Below, piece after piece: positions 1-10,741 of a DNA stretch of 64,000 nucleotides (positions within the stretch are counted from its first letter, which is position 1; each line of letters opens with the position of its first letter). The stretch covers positions 2,437 to 66,436 of the forward strand of contig KB445797.1 of NCBI GenBank assembly GCA_000320605.2. Reading direction: 5' to 3'. Origin of the DNA: Gelatoporia subvermispora B. Lineage: Eukaryota; Basidiomycota; Agaricomycetes; Polyporales; Gelatoporiaceae. The position numbers and the translations under genes were made by a program. Below the pieces are notes generated by a model, which had not been told where the DNA came from, searched no databases, and saw only the letters and a list, made by a program, of their open reading frames with translations.

Positions 1-104
1 CCCTAACCCTAACCCTAACCCTAACCCTAACCCTAACCCTAACCCTAACCCTAACCCTAACCCTAACCCTAACCCTAACCTAACCCTAACCCTAACCCTA
101 ACCC
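1..104. repeat. Telomere repeat tract
   Basis: Sixteen CCCTAA units plus one 5-base CCTAA variant fill the first 101 bases, followed by a decayed CCCGAAC. This is the C-rich strand of a TTAGGG telomere, so base 1 is at or near the physical left end of a chromosome and centromere-ward is to the right. Confidence 0.98.
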
Positions 105-737
105 GAACTTAACGGCTAAATCAAAGCGAATCTCCCTTTGGGAACCCCTACACACCGTCGCAGGTTAATCCCAGCGAACGCGGACTTCACACCCCCGCGG
201 AAGGTAAGGGACTGGTCTATTTCGCGCCGTTAATCCACTCTAGGTTCCAGGACTTGCGACCTGCTGCTAGAGCGGACACTTCGAAGCGTACGCTGAAACC
301 CGTGGGGCAAACGTACCGTAGGCGCCAAGAAGTTGTTCGGCTAACTCCTCGGATCTTTCCGTGGGCGGTCGGCTCCCGGCATAGCCGGCAAGCCGGTCCA
401 TGGGGTTTCCCTGGGGTTTCCCCGCTTAAGCCATTTGAAATTCCGAAACAACGGGCCGAACCAGCCCTCGGATCAAATGATGGCGCTGTTAACGCCATTG
501 GAGGATAAGTAGTGATTGGTAAGGGCGTTTGTAATTGTGCTTACACCTCGGCCTCCGGCCCCCGGCCGTCGGCGCCCGCTGACGCAATTGAGTCGACTAA
601 CGTGGTCCTGATGAGTCTATATAAGACGAAACGGGTTTGCTGGGTGGTTCCCCAGCTCGTTGACCCCAAGTCGACCAGGAATCAGGTAGTCTTCAAGACT
701 AGGATAAGTATCCATCGCGGCGTCTTCGACGCCGCCA
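105..737. repeat. Telomere-adjacent element
   Basis: This stretch of about 630 bp lies between the terminal telomere tract and a short interstitial telomeric tract. It has two overlapping antiparallel open frames (217-498 minus, 254-508 plus), but neither resembles a known family and both look like by-products of base composition. Near the right end is a perfect 8-bp inverted repeat with a 3-nt loop (717-735). The bracketing by telomeric sequence suggests either a subtelomeric repeat unit or sequence captured at a healed end; the sequence alone cannot separate these. Confidence 0.5.
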
Positions 738-750
738 CCTAACCCTAACC
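738..750. repeat. Interstitial telomeric tract
   Basis: CCTAACCCTAACC, two telomere units in the same orientation as the terminal array, about 635 bp inside the end. It marks the inner edge of the telomere-adjacent element. Confidence 0.85.
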
Positions 751-2492
751 GACCTCATCTAAAGGCTTGTCCAACAATGGTCGATGGTCCTTAGATAATC
801 TTCACGTCTTTGCTCCTGTATGCAGTGATCATCAGTGCGCATATACCTACCCCGAACCCGCTATATGCGTGCATGAGACTTACATACACCCAAGCTCTGC
901 ATCCAATGACGTCCGCACCTTGGGCCCATCACCAGCCGCATTTTGCAGCTTCTCTATTTGCGCGCTAGAGTTCGAGATCAGATATGTATTGACACACGGA
1001 CCGAGAAAGTCATAGAGACCTCGCGTCACTATGTACAAGTGATAGGGCAGCGAGTCGCGCCCATGAGGGAGATCAACCGACGAGCTGAGTTCCCAGCGAA
1101 CACATACCCGGGCTACCTCCTTGTTGTCCCAGGTCCGTCAGAAGAGATGCTGTCTGCACGCACCAGTCTCAGGCGCTTCGCAGTATTGAATGTCGCTTTC
1201 GAGGTGCGTCTAACACTTATACAGTGAGCATGCTTTCCTTGTTCAACAGATTATGGCTAACCTAAGTATATGATACTCTTTCTTAATCCGAAACGGTAAC
1301 GTTGGGATACGTGTGTAGCCTGAACATCGCAAAGAGGAGAGAGTAAAGGAACTCGAACCCCCTACACATGCATGTGCGTCTCCTAAATAGACAAGCGGAG
1401 TTTGATCCAACGCGTCATTGTCACATGATCGCGTTCACTGGCCGATATCGTAACTTCGACTCCCCTTGTGCGACGGTTTCTGCGATCCAATCTCCTCCTA
1501 CCTACGTTTTCCAATCGTCTGGCCTCTAGTGAGTACGTACACGTAACCTCCATAGGCAGAGTCCAAGAAAGCCGAAGGGTCTTTGGGCTGTCAATGTCAA
1601 TGGGCGCATCTGCTTGGGCCGGGTCTGATAATGTGGTGATGATGCAGGCCTTGGACGTGGGTAACGTGAACAGATATGAAGGAAGGAAGTTCTTGTACGA
1701 GATTGAGACAGTGATCCTAAAGTTGTACAGAGATCGTGCTAAAGAGACCGTAAATGAGGGACTCGAATGTAGTGTATTCCCAGAAACAGTAAAATGACAT
1801 TCCTGTGCAATGAGATGCATGAGAACACGAGATATGGTTATATGAATGCAAGACGAGTGCAATCTGGCACTCAGATGCCTCGCGTTGCCTAGCTTGCCTT
1901 GCCTTGTCATACCCCGCCAGATCTGACGTGCGCTTGTAGGCGGGCGTCCTGCCTTATATGGCTCGGACCCTTTTCGTGATGTGAGCAACGTCTACTGCGC
2001 TCAACCAATATATGGCTCCCTGGCTTGTTTTGTTCTCTGGAATGGATCTCTACATAGCTAGGTTCGCGACTAAAACTGAACGGCGGATCGGGTGCAGACC
2101 ATACTAGGCAGTAGCGAGGAGCTCCACCTCCGTCATCTGCCCCTCGCTATCGCCCCACCTCCCCGTCCCCGACATGCTTTGTGGGATCTGTATGCTTATG
2201 TTGTACACCGCCAAAGCTCTAGTGTTCCAGAAGCTGAGACTCGAAATGATCAAGGGCGACGTGACGCGAGAGCAGGAACGGAGACGTCTCGAGGGTGCAT
2301 GCGGCGTAGGGTTTCGGTACTCAGAGAGTTGGTCCCGAGGGTGGACCGCGCCCAAAGATCTTGTGGATCCAGGTGAGAGCCACCGTGCGTCATTCTGGCT
2401 CTGGCCCGCGCTGCCCTTGGCACGGACGACGTGTCGGTCATCGTTGCGTCATTGCTCGTCCGCCCCGCTCTCTGCCCATCACGGGCGCGGAC
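751..2492. other. Subtelomeric stretch without a supported gene
   Basis: The longest frames are 201 codons on minus (1383-1988) and 109 codons on plus (1468-1797). They overlap each other and match no family I recognise. A frame at 2174-2376 is rich in charged residues and ends next to a plausible donor (GTGAGA), so a decayed or unrecognised exon is possible. No telomere-linked helicase gene, which is common at fungal chromosome ends, is visible. Confidence 0.5.
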
Positions 2493-2499
2493 TATATAA
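2493..2499 (+). promoter_or_regulatory. TATA-like box before the HAM1-like gene
   Basis: TATATAA lies 100 bases upstream of the ATG at 2599, followed by a pyrimidine-rich stretch typical of fungal 5' leaders. Position and sequence fit a core promoter; no transcription start can be assigned. Confidence 0.5.
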
Positions 2500-2598
2500 C
2501 CTCCTCTCGACCTGCTTACGCTTCAATACTGTTCTCCTCTCCGTTACCACGATTCCGTACGATACTCTACGACTTTGATTTTAACATTCTACATCAAC

Positions 2599-5160
2599 AT
2601 GGACAAGACGACCTCCGTCATCGCCGCGTTCAGCGCGGGCAAGCTTCCGACGCAGCAGCAAGTTAGCCAGGCCCTCGAGCAGGCCCTCCATTCGGCTGTG
2701 CTCAGCGACGACCCTTCACCAGACGGCGGCCAGCTCAGTGAACAAGGCAAGGTGCTCCAGAACGACGTTCGCGAGATCCTCGAAGCATACCAACAGCTCG
2801 TCGACAGCAAAGACAGTGGGTAATCCCCGATACGTTCGTGTTTCCTCGACTGATTACATGCGCACATACAGGTGACAACATCATCCAAGAAGGCTTCTGG
2901 CACTTCACTGAAGCCGAATACTCGTCCACGTCTACCTCCGCGCCCCTCGACATCGACAAGGAGCAAGCGTCCAAGGACGCCAAGGCCATCGCGCGTTCGC
3001 TTCGCACGCTCTTCCGCGTCGTCTGGGAGAACCTCTCGCAGGAGGGCCGCTCCGTCTTCCATGACTTTGCGTCCTTCATGCGCCTCGCAGTCGCCGACGC
3101 CGCCGATTACGTCGCCGAGGGCGCAGGCTCCACCGCCGAGAAGCTGCGTGAGATCGACGCCGGGGTCCAGGAGGGGGAACGCAACGAGCTTGGGCTGAAG
3201 AAGCGCAAGGCGGAGGACGAGGTTGAGGAGGCGGATGCGCGGGCCAAGTTTGAAAAGACGATGGACTCGACCAAGGCGGCGGGCTCGAAGGCGATTGGCG
3301 CGGGTCAGGCGGCAGTGCAGACGGGACAGAACATCATCGACCGCACGAGCACGCGGCTGCAGGATGCGTTCTACAAGGTGCGTCCACAAGTTTGTGATGT
3401 CGTAGTCTCTTAACTCACCTCGGGTATGCAGGTATGCGATCGCGCACAAGAAGACGAAGAGTACCACCAGTCCGTACGGACGATTTTCGACCTCGCGCAA
3501 AAGTGGGTCGACAAGTCACTCGACGTCACAGGCGACGTCAATCAGGCCACCTCGCTCGACGCGTTCATCGACGACCCGACGCCCGAGCAGCACCTCATCA
3601 CCGGCATCCGCTGCTTCCGCACGTACCTCGAGCGGCTCGCGGGCGGCAAGTCGCTCGACCAGGTCTTCGGCCGCCTCCGCGTGTGCGGCGTCGACATCCA
3701 GAACGACCCGGCGCTCCGCGGGTGGTTCGACAAGCTCTTTGCACATCTCCGCAAGTCGCTCGACGAGCGCGGGTATGTCCGCTCGGAAGAGGCGCAGCAG
3801 ACACGCGAGAACATCCGGAAGGAGTGGAAGGATCTGCTCGACGCGGACTCGGACACAGGCCGCAAGTGGAAGGAGGACATCGGCGCGTTCAAGGAGGAGC
3901 TCGACGTGTTCCAGAAGGCGATCGACCGCGACGAGGACCTCAGGCGTGTGCGCAGGGCGTACGAGAAGCTCGGCGATGATCTGGAGGAGAGCATTCTCGT
4001 CGCTGGCAGCGCGGGCTTCCAGAACGTGATGGAGAAGGCGCCGTGGTTCTGGCAGGACGTGTTCAACGTCTACCTGCCCAAAACACTCGGCATGCTCAAG
4101 GATATCCCCATCCCCAGGTGAGCATCCAACGTAGTCAGGGATTGTTGCTTTTCACTTATGCAACGTATCTAGAACCGAGTACAAGGACGCCGAGGTGGAG
4201 TTTGTGCTCGAGGACCTCGACATATCGTCGTTCTCGCTACTCCCTGGCCACGCGTACATCCGCAACATCACCGACATCGATATCACGGCTTCGTCGGCTG
4301 GTCAAGCCGACACCGCCGTCGGCGCGCTCACCCGCGTGTACGTCCAGGCGCTGCAAGTTGCCCTCCGCGAGGTCTCGTTTTACTACAAGGACAAGACGGC
4401 CTCTGTGGGCCCGGCAGAGTTCACAGGTCTGCTCGAGTTCACGCTGCCGCCGCAGGGCATCGACGTGGACATCGTCGTGCGCACGATCCCGAACTCACCT
4501 GAGGGCCTCAAGGAGCGCGAGAAGCGCAAGGGCTTCACGGAGATCCGGCGCGTGGAGGTGAAGGTGTCCGACGACGTGGACATCTCGGTGTCGCAGAGCA
4601 ACCACCCGGTGCTCGTGACGGTGTTCAAGCCGGTGATGCTCTCGCGCTTCCGCGACGCGCTGCGGACGGTGCTCGAGCATCAGATCACAGCAGCGCTCGA
4701 GGGGGCGGACGGGCTCGCGTGGGATGTTGGACGGCGGGCGGAGGTGTTCGAGGACACGGGCCTCGGGCGCGGCACGAGCCTTGTCGCGGCGCTGTGGAGC
4801 GAGATTGGGCACCTGCGCCGTGGCGAGGGCGGGCTGTTCAGCGGGTGGAAGGCGACGGGGACGGGCGTGATCAAGGAGGACAAGGGCGCGCAGTTTGCGA
4901 TGGGCGCGGAACCGCAGGTGCTGTCGGGCGAGCAGCGCGGGCCAAGGGGCACGTTTGCGGAGCCGCTCGCGGATCGCATGGATGTGGACAGCAAGGTGCA
5001 GGGCGCGAAAGAGGGCGTTACTGGTGTTGCGCAGCAGGCAAAGGAGACAGTTAAGGAGGGCGTACGTAAAGTGAAGAGCTTCAAGGATTCGATCAAGGAG
5101 AAAACGGAGCACGAGAGGAATACGCCTGGATGGCAGAGTCGCGCGTTCGACGTCATCTAA
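2599..5160 (+). CDS. HAM1-like domain protein
   Basis: Four exons (2599-2815, 2872-3377, 3432-4117, 4173-5160) give about 798 residues, with all joins in frame at GT-AG introns of 54-56 nt. I recognise the family as the fungal HAM1-like proteins (N- and C-terminal HAM1-like domains, formerly DUFs), which are large, mostly helical and have a lipid-binding-like C-terminal half. What is visible fits: an acidic helical N-terminus, long charged amphipathic helices in the middle, a beta-rich C-terminal domain and a Lys/Glu-rich tail. There is no signal peptide or clear membrane segment. Family members have been linked to hyphal fusion or mating control, but molecular function is not settled. The start is the first ATG in frame with a good leader, with a TATA-like box 100 bp upstream. 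Same strand as the next gene, 442 bp apart. Confidence 0.85.
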
Positions 5161-5602
5161 GAAGTCTCAATGTTTTGAGGGAATTTGTAGGATAGGATAT
5201 TGTCATCTTGATGCATTTTTGTAGCGATACACGCTTCTGTATTCTCACCATCTCTGTATGAATTACACAAGTGCGGTAGCGGGAGAACGACTCGGATGAG
5301 ATGGGCGCGTGTGTCATGCGAGACGACTCGCTCCATACCTTTCTTTGACTATGACCTCTTCGTGTTCCGCGAACTCGCTTCACTTCTCACTGTTTGATCT
5401 CGCGCGCCCGCCTTGATAGGTCACTCGCAGGGTCTGTTGCATGCTCATCTGTGTTCCTAGGCTGCATACTCGGATTCTAAGTCTCGTGCTCGTTGGAAAA
5501 GGTCCGCGTCTACGCGCGCAGGTGACCGCTCACCGCTCGAGAAACCTCCTCACGCCTCCTTGGACTGGCACCGCACTCGACCGCAAACACTCGCGCGCAA
5601 GT
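5161..5602. other. Intergenic, HAM1-like to tRNase Z
   Basis: 3' region of the upstream gene and presumed promoter/leader of tRNase Z. Short frames on both strands (for example 5153-5383 minus) show no family resemblance. No clear TATA box was found. Confidence 0.5.
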
Positions 5603-7595
5603 ATGGGGCACGAGATGGTCATCACATTCCTGGGCACCACCAGCGGCGGTGGCCCCACCGACACGCGCAATTGCTCGAGCCTGGTCGTCGACGCGCTCGG
5701 CGACGGCTCGCTTTGGAGTAGGTCCTCGCGTTTTGCTGTGGCGTTCGCTCATATGTGGTGCTGATCCTCGTGCTGGGCCCGCTTCTAGTGGTTGACTGTG
5801 CGGAGGGCACCGTCAGGCAGTTTGCGATGCAACCATGGCACGACGGGAGGCGGCTAAGGATGAGCCGAGTGAACAAGATATTCATCACGCATATGCACGG
5901 TGCGTTCACGTCCTACTTTTTTGTCGGGCAAACTGGATGTGTATACTCGTTGTCACAGCGGACCATATGATGGGTCTCGCGACACTTCTGCGCGGCAGCC
6001 TCGGTATTCCCAAGCCCTCCGTCCCACCTAGCGGCCCGCATGCGTCGGGCACAGGCCTTCGCCCACCCTCTCCCCCTCCCGGCCTCTCCGAGCCCCCAAA
6101 GATCGAGATATATGGTCCCCGCGGCCTACGGTCGCTCATGCGCCACCTCCTTGCCGCTACATGTACACATACAACCAGCCGATACGCCGTCCATGAGCTC
6201 CTGCAGCCCACGGAGACCCCGAGCGCCAGTGGCGTGGAGGACCTGTACGAGTGTGAAGCGGAGGGGAGGGACATTTATGCGGATGCGGAGGGATTCTGGA
6301 CGGAAATTGCGACGGGGGAGGTCGGGGGTGCGTCGAGGTGGGGGAGCGGGAGCAAAGGCTGGGTCTCGGTGGACGCGGGGCCCATCGAGCATCGAGGTGC
6401 GTCCCCACTGTTCCCTCCCATGTCACGATTAACGATAGTTTGTCGGTAGATCCTTGCTTTGGCTACATTTTCCGCGAAATCCCCCGTCCCCCAACACACG
6501 CAAACGGTAACATGCCCGGGCCAGTCCCGCGTAAGCTCGTCGTCCTTGGCGACACTTACGACCCCTCGCCTATCCTTCCACTCGTGCATCCGTCGCCCAA
6601 GCGCAGCGGCTCATCGGCATTCGACACCCTCGACGCGTTCCCGCACGTGCCTGTGTCCCTACTCGTGCACGAGGCGACGGACGCATATATCCCACAGGCG
6701 GTCGACCCACAGGAGCGCACTGGCCGCAATAGAACGGAGCAGAGCGTCGAGAACTCGACACGCGGAAGGGGACACAGCACCCCGGCGATGGCGGGCGCGT
6801 TCGCGCATTTGATCAAGGCGGAGAGGCTCGTTCTGAATCATATTGGAGCGCGGTGAGCCTCATCTTTCTAATCGTTCATGCTCTGCGCGTAGTGCCTGTC
6901 GCATAGACTACAGCATCAGGCCCCCTTTGCCCATGCATTTGGTTTTGGTCTTGCTCTCGTTTGCTTCTCTAACATGCAGTATCTAATACTCGAGCAGCTT
7001 TCCCGCCCCAGCACAGCCAGCACGACATCCTGCGGAGCGGTTCCGTCAGGCGTGCATGAACGAGATTGAACGCCAAGCGACAGTCGCATGGGCGCCACCC
7101 ACGACGCACATGCGCGCAAAGGCCGCACACGACTTCATGCGCATCGTCATCCCAGCAAACACCATGAACCGCGCACTCGCCACGAGCTCGTTCTACTCGC
7201 AACCGTCCGCAGGCGAGGCATCTTCATCCGCGCAGCCGTCCGGCGTGGAACGGCATGTTAAGAACGGGGACGAGGAGATGGGCGATGCCGGCGTACCGCT
7301 GTACCTACAAGCTGCGGGTCTGACGGTGCATCCGCTCGATGACGCGTCCTCTGCGTCGAGTAATGCGACTGTCGACACGAGCTCGACGTACGCGGACGGG
7401 CAGATGCTACGCCCGGTAGAGCCTTGGCGCAACGAGCTCGGCACGCGCGGGGAGGGCAGCCGATATGCGACACCGCGGAGGGAACCGTATAGAGAGTACC
7501 ACACAAATTCTGGGCCAGCGCGCCCGGGCGAGAGGACCGCGCCGTCGCACGAGGGACGGCGGAATTGGGGGGACAAAAAGAGACAGCGGAGGTGA
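5603..7595 (+). CDS. tRNase Z, short form (ELAC1-like)
   Basis: Five exons (5603-5717, 5789-5899, 5959-6396, 6450-6852, 6998-7595) give about 554 residues. tRNase Z is a zinc endonuclease of the metallo-beta-lactamase fold that removes the 3' trailer of precursor tRNAs. Markers in order: the N-terminal strand MVITFLGTTSG, the DCAEGT turn, the metal-binding HMHADH (an HxHxDH motif split by intron 2), the GDTYD aspartate motif, LVHEAT, and RGHSTPAMAG with its histidine, followed by LVLNH. The canonical motif is usually HxHGDH; Gly to Ala is a tolerated variant in this superfamily. The protein is longer than bacterial tRNase Z because of a Pro-rich insert after the HxHxDH motif and a low-complexity C-terminal tail of about 130 residues. 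Only one beta-lactamase domain is present, so it is not the long ELAC2 form. Confidence 0.92.
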
Positions 7596-8223
7596 TGATA
7601 TGTACCGTACCCTTTGAGATCTTACATTGCTCTGTATAGCAGGAGTCGGCTGTAGGTTCCTTGTAGGTTAATCCTGAGCCGTGTTTGTGCGCAAAAGTGA
7701 TTGAAAGTACAACACTCTTTGTAACATGTAAGCGTCGGAAGAACAGCGTATGCATACTCTAATTGCGGAGCGCGAGCGCACCATGCTGTCCAGGTCGCTC
7801 TAACTGGGTAAAGTAGCGTGAAGACGTCCAACGTTATCTAGCTGGACACTCTCCAGCGATCTCCTTGCGCAGAATGCTATCTTACGGCGTTCATGCAAAT
7901 TACAGAACTACAGACCTGTGTCTTCGTCGCCTTGCAATTCCCTCCAACAGCCCGAGCGTGACCAGTTGAGGGCGAATGCACAATGTCAGTTGCGGGCGAT
8001 GGCAGGTGATGATGACGCCGTCGGATCGGGAAAACAGGTAGCAATGTGTACCACATTACCTTGAGTCGACGATAGATGTCCTGTAGTACGCATGTATTTG
8101 GCCATGCCGTGTCCCGTCAGCAATTTGATAATATTACATCCCAATCCGTCACATGTAAGCCCCGGAGAATAGGGTATGCACAATGGTGGTATAGACGTGT
8201 AAAATGCGAGAGCGTTGGCCACT
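7596..8223. other. Convergent intergenic region
   Basis: The 3' flanks of tRNase Z (plus) and the M28 peptidase (minus). The minus frame 7986-8303 crosses the end of the peptidase but has no family match. Nothing else is supported. Confidence 0.5.
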
Positions 8224-10058
8224 CTATTCGTCGTTGATATCGAACCCGGCGGCGTGTAAGATGGCGGCGAACTGCGCAGGGAATATTCAACGTCAAGCTG
8301 CACGTGTACGGAAGTGTAGCGCGTGCGTACCTGAACCTTCGCAATGGACTTGACCTGGTCGAAGTCGTATCCCTCACGATCGCTGAGATCGCCTAGTACG
8401 GGGATAGCTTGTCAGCGTCGAGAGAGACAAGGGTAATGAGTGGTGCGTACCGTCGTTGTGATACATCGGGTCCGCAATCGGACCAGCCCGTTCGAAGACT
8501 TGGGTGGCGGGGAATCCTTCAGTCCAGAAGCTCTGCAGGGGAACTACATGTGAGCACAGTGCACAGCGCAGGTCGCACGTGAACGTACCTGGTGATCACT
8601 GCAGCATGCCTTTGGAAGACGCACGTTCAGTCTATTTAGATAGTTCGACAAAAAGAAGACGCGTAGGGACGTACAGGGGAAGTGCCAACTGTAAGCTCGG
8701 GGCTATAGATGGCGGATAGGTTCGCGACGAATTGCGAGACCTCGGGAGAACCGATTCTGTTGCGCGCGAGCTCAGGAGAGCTCGAGGTTAATGTGTTACG
8801 GCGTACCTCTCCGGGAGACCCAGCTGCTGCGGCTCGCCTGGTGCGTGGTAAGCCAGCATATCGGCCTGTATCATGAGTGTCAGGTCCGCGCCCGCGGCGC
8901 GCATCTCGCCTGGTCAAATCGCGTCAGGGAGGTGGCTACGAGAGCAAACGGATACGTACGAGCGTACGCGCGCGAGCCCACGAGACCCTGTTCCTCGCCA
9001 GAGAATAGGCAGAGTTGGACATTCTTGCGGAAACTGATGTTCTTACGTGCGATGGTGCGTGCAATGCCGAGGATCGCAACCGTGCCTGACCCGTCATCAT
9101 CCGCGCCGGGCGCACGAGTGCTCCCGAATGACCCGCGCGAGTCGTAGTGCGCGCTGATGAGGACTGTCTCGGTTGTGTTCACTGTGGCGGGGTACGAGCT
9201 GTTGACCATCATAAGTCGCGAGCGGATGACGCGTCAGTGCGAAAGGATGGCGCGACCGTGTGCTTACCAGATTACGTTCGGCGCCCAGCCCTCCCGGAAT
9301 GGCTTCAGCTCGCAGGAGGCTCCCGTCTCCTCGACGCGTGTCTTGAGCCAATCGGCAGCGATGAGCGCGCCCTCCGTGAATGCATTGCGGCTGATGATCG
9401 GAGACGACGGGTCCTCGCCCGAGAGGTACGTGACGTCGAGCTGCAGGTACGTCGCAGAGATGTTGTTCACGACAGAGGCAATTATCGGGTCGAACTTGAC
9501 CGAGCTGAGGAGGTTGCTCAGGCGGGCACGTGCAGCAGCGGAGACTGGAGTGAGAGGGATGGGCGACGAGGGAACTGGGGTCGACTTCCAGAAGCGCGGG
9601 AGGTGGTCGGCCAGCGCGTACGCGACGTCCTCGGTGTCGACGGCGACAAGCGCAGAGGTGGCGGTGCGATGCAACAGTTCCGGCGTCGCCCTCTCTCGCA
9701 CCAGGACCTCCTGCTGAGCATAGCCGGAATAAGCGGGATGTGCCGGGCTTGCAAGCTGCTCCAGGAACGCGTCTAGTTCGTCGACAAAGCTCGTCGGGCG
9801 GATCGCGTCATCCACGGCCTCATGCTCGAGCCATACGAGCTGGCCATGGGCAGGAATGGGCAGGATGGAGCCCGCGCTCAGGCTGTCCGAGGCAGAGAGA
9901 TAGCAGTCGTCGTCCGCGATAAAGATGCTCTGCGCGCCATACGTGCCGTGATAGCCGCGTGCGAGACAGAGGTCGGCGGCGAGCGTCGTGGGGTCGATGT
10001 CTGCGACGAGTAGCGCGAGCTGGGAGAGGGCGGGGACGACGGCGGCGGGGACGAGCAT
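8224..10058 (-). CDS. M28 family Zn-dependent exopeptidase
   Basis: Eight exons read leftward (9268-10058, 8960-9198, 8807-8909, 8675-8756, 8589-8609, 8451-8532, 8331-8392, 8224-8271) give about 475 residues with every phase consistent. M28 enzymes are di-zinc aminopeptidases that remove N-terminal residues. Motifs in order: AHYDSRGS (first zinc His), GADDDGSG (bridging Asp), FSGEEQGL (catalytic Glu and zinc Glu), QADMLAY (zinc Asp) and MYHNDGD (final zinc His). All five expected ligand/catalytic positions are present, so an active enzyme is likely. The N-terminus is hydrophobic but not a classical signal peptide, so secretion is uncertain and a short upstream exon cannot be excluded. Exon 5 is only 21 nt. 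Convergent with tRNase Z. Confidence 0.88.
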
Positions 10059-10268
10059 GGTGGATGTCGCCTCGGTCGTGTGAGCGTGGCGGAAGACACG
10101 AAGCCGCTCACCTCATGATGGCAGCGACGCGTACCGGGCACGTGCACCACACGCTGCTGCGCGCTTGCGGTCAACTTCTTCGCAAAATCTCTCGCTCAGC
10201 TTCGGGTATCTGTTCTTGGCTCACTCGAGTGCTTATCACTAGGTGGATATGCTTGTTCTTATACAGCT

Positions 10269-10376
10269 ATGACTGTGAAGCTCGTCCTCGTCGGTATTCT
10301 CGCGCTGCTTGTGGCCAATCCGAGCATTTGCCTCCTGGTGTCTTTGCCTTTTTGTCGACGTTCGACTCTCATTTGA
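10269..10376 (+). CDS. Possible small hydrophobic leader exon
   Basis: An ATG at 10269 opens a 35-codon frame starting MTVKLVLVGILALLVANPSI, which looks like a signal peptide or a single membrane segment. A weak donor (GTGTCT) follows codon 23, so this could be exon 1 of a short secreted protein whose remaining exons I cannot place. Chance hydrophobic frames of this length are not rare, so this is only a candidate. Confidence 0.2.
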   Translation: MTVKLVLVGILALLVANPSICLLVSLPFCRRSTLI

Positions 10377-10741
10377 CTCTCTATCTACTGCTGCTTGCTT
10401 TCACTCGTATGTCTCGCTGTTCTGTCCCGGCTTGAGATCCAGCAAATATGGTCAATACTTTCTGAACGATCGTGTACAGCACACCAGTGAGAAGCTGTTC
10501 ATTGTAGGTAAGCAACGGCACTGTCTATGTGGACACGAATACCGGGACTGAGATGCATACGTGACGCTCGGTAAATCAGCTTCTCAAGATCTATTTGACT
10601 CACCATCTTTTCAGCTGAGACGCTCCGTAGATCCACCAAACAAGGTAACACAAGCACGCTGACTGTCTCATCCTGTGTTTTGCTTGTCCTGGTTTGCGAT
10701 GATGTCCGGGTTTCTTGGGGTGTTGGGTCTTCGGTATCCTA

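Noticed and set aside
254..508. Open frames beside the telomere as a possible telomere-linked helicase
   Set aside because: Far too short and without any helicase motif.
1340..1370. B-box-like GGTTCGAGTTCC on minus as a possible tRNA
   Set aside because: No matching acceptor, D or anticodon stems can be folded around it. No other tRNA-like sequence was found by eye.
1383..1988. 201-codon minus frame in the subtelomere
   Set aside because: Overlaps a plus frame of similar quality; neither shows domains, and no promoter or splice structure supports either.
2589..3500. 303-codon minus frame
   Set aside because: Antisense shadow of the HAM1-like exons, with Arg/Leu-rich composition.
6338..6856. 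Separate 172-codon gene
   Set aside because: Its useful part is exon 4 of tRNase Z.
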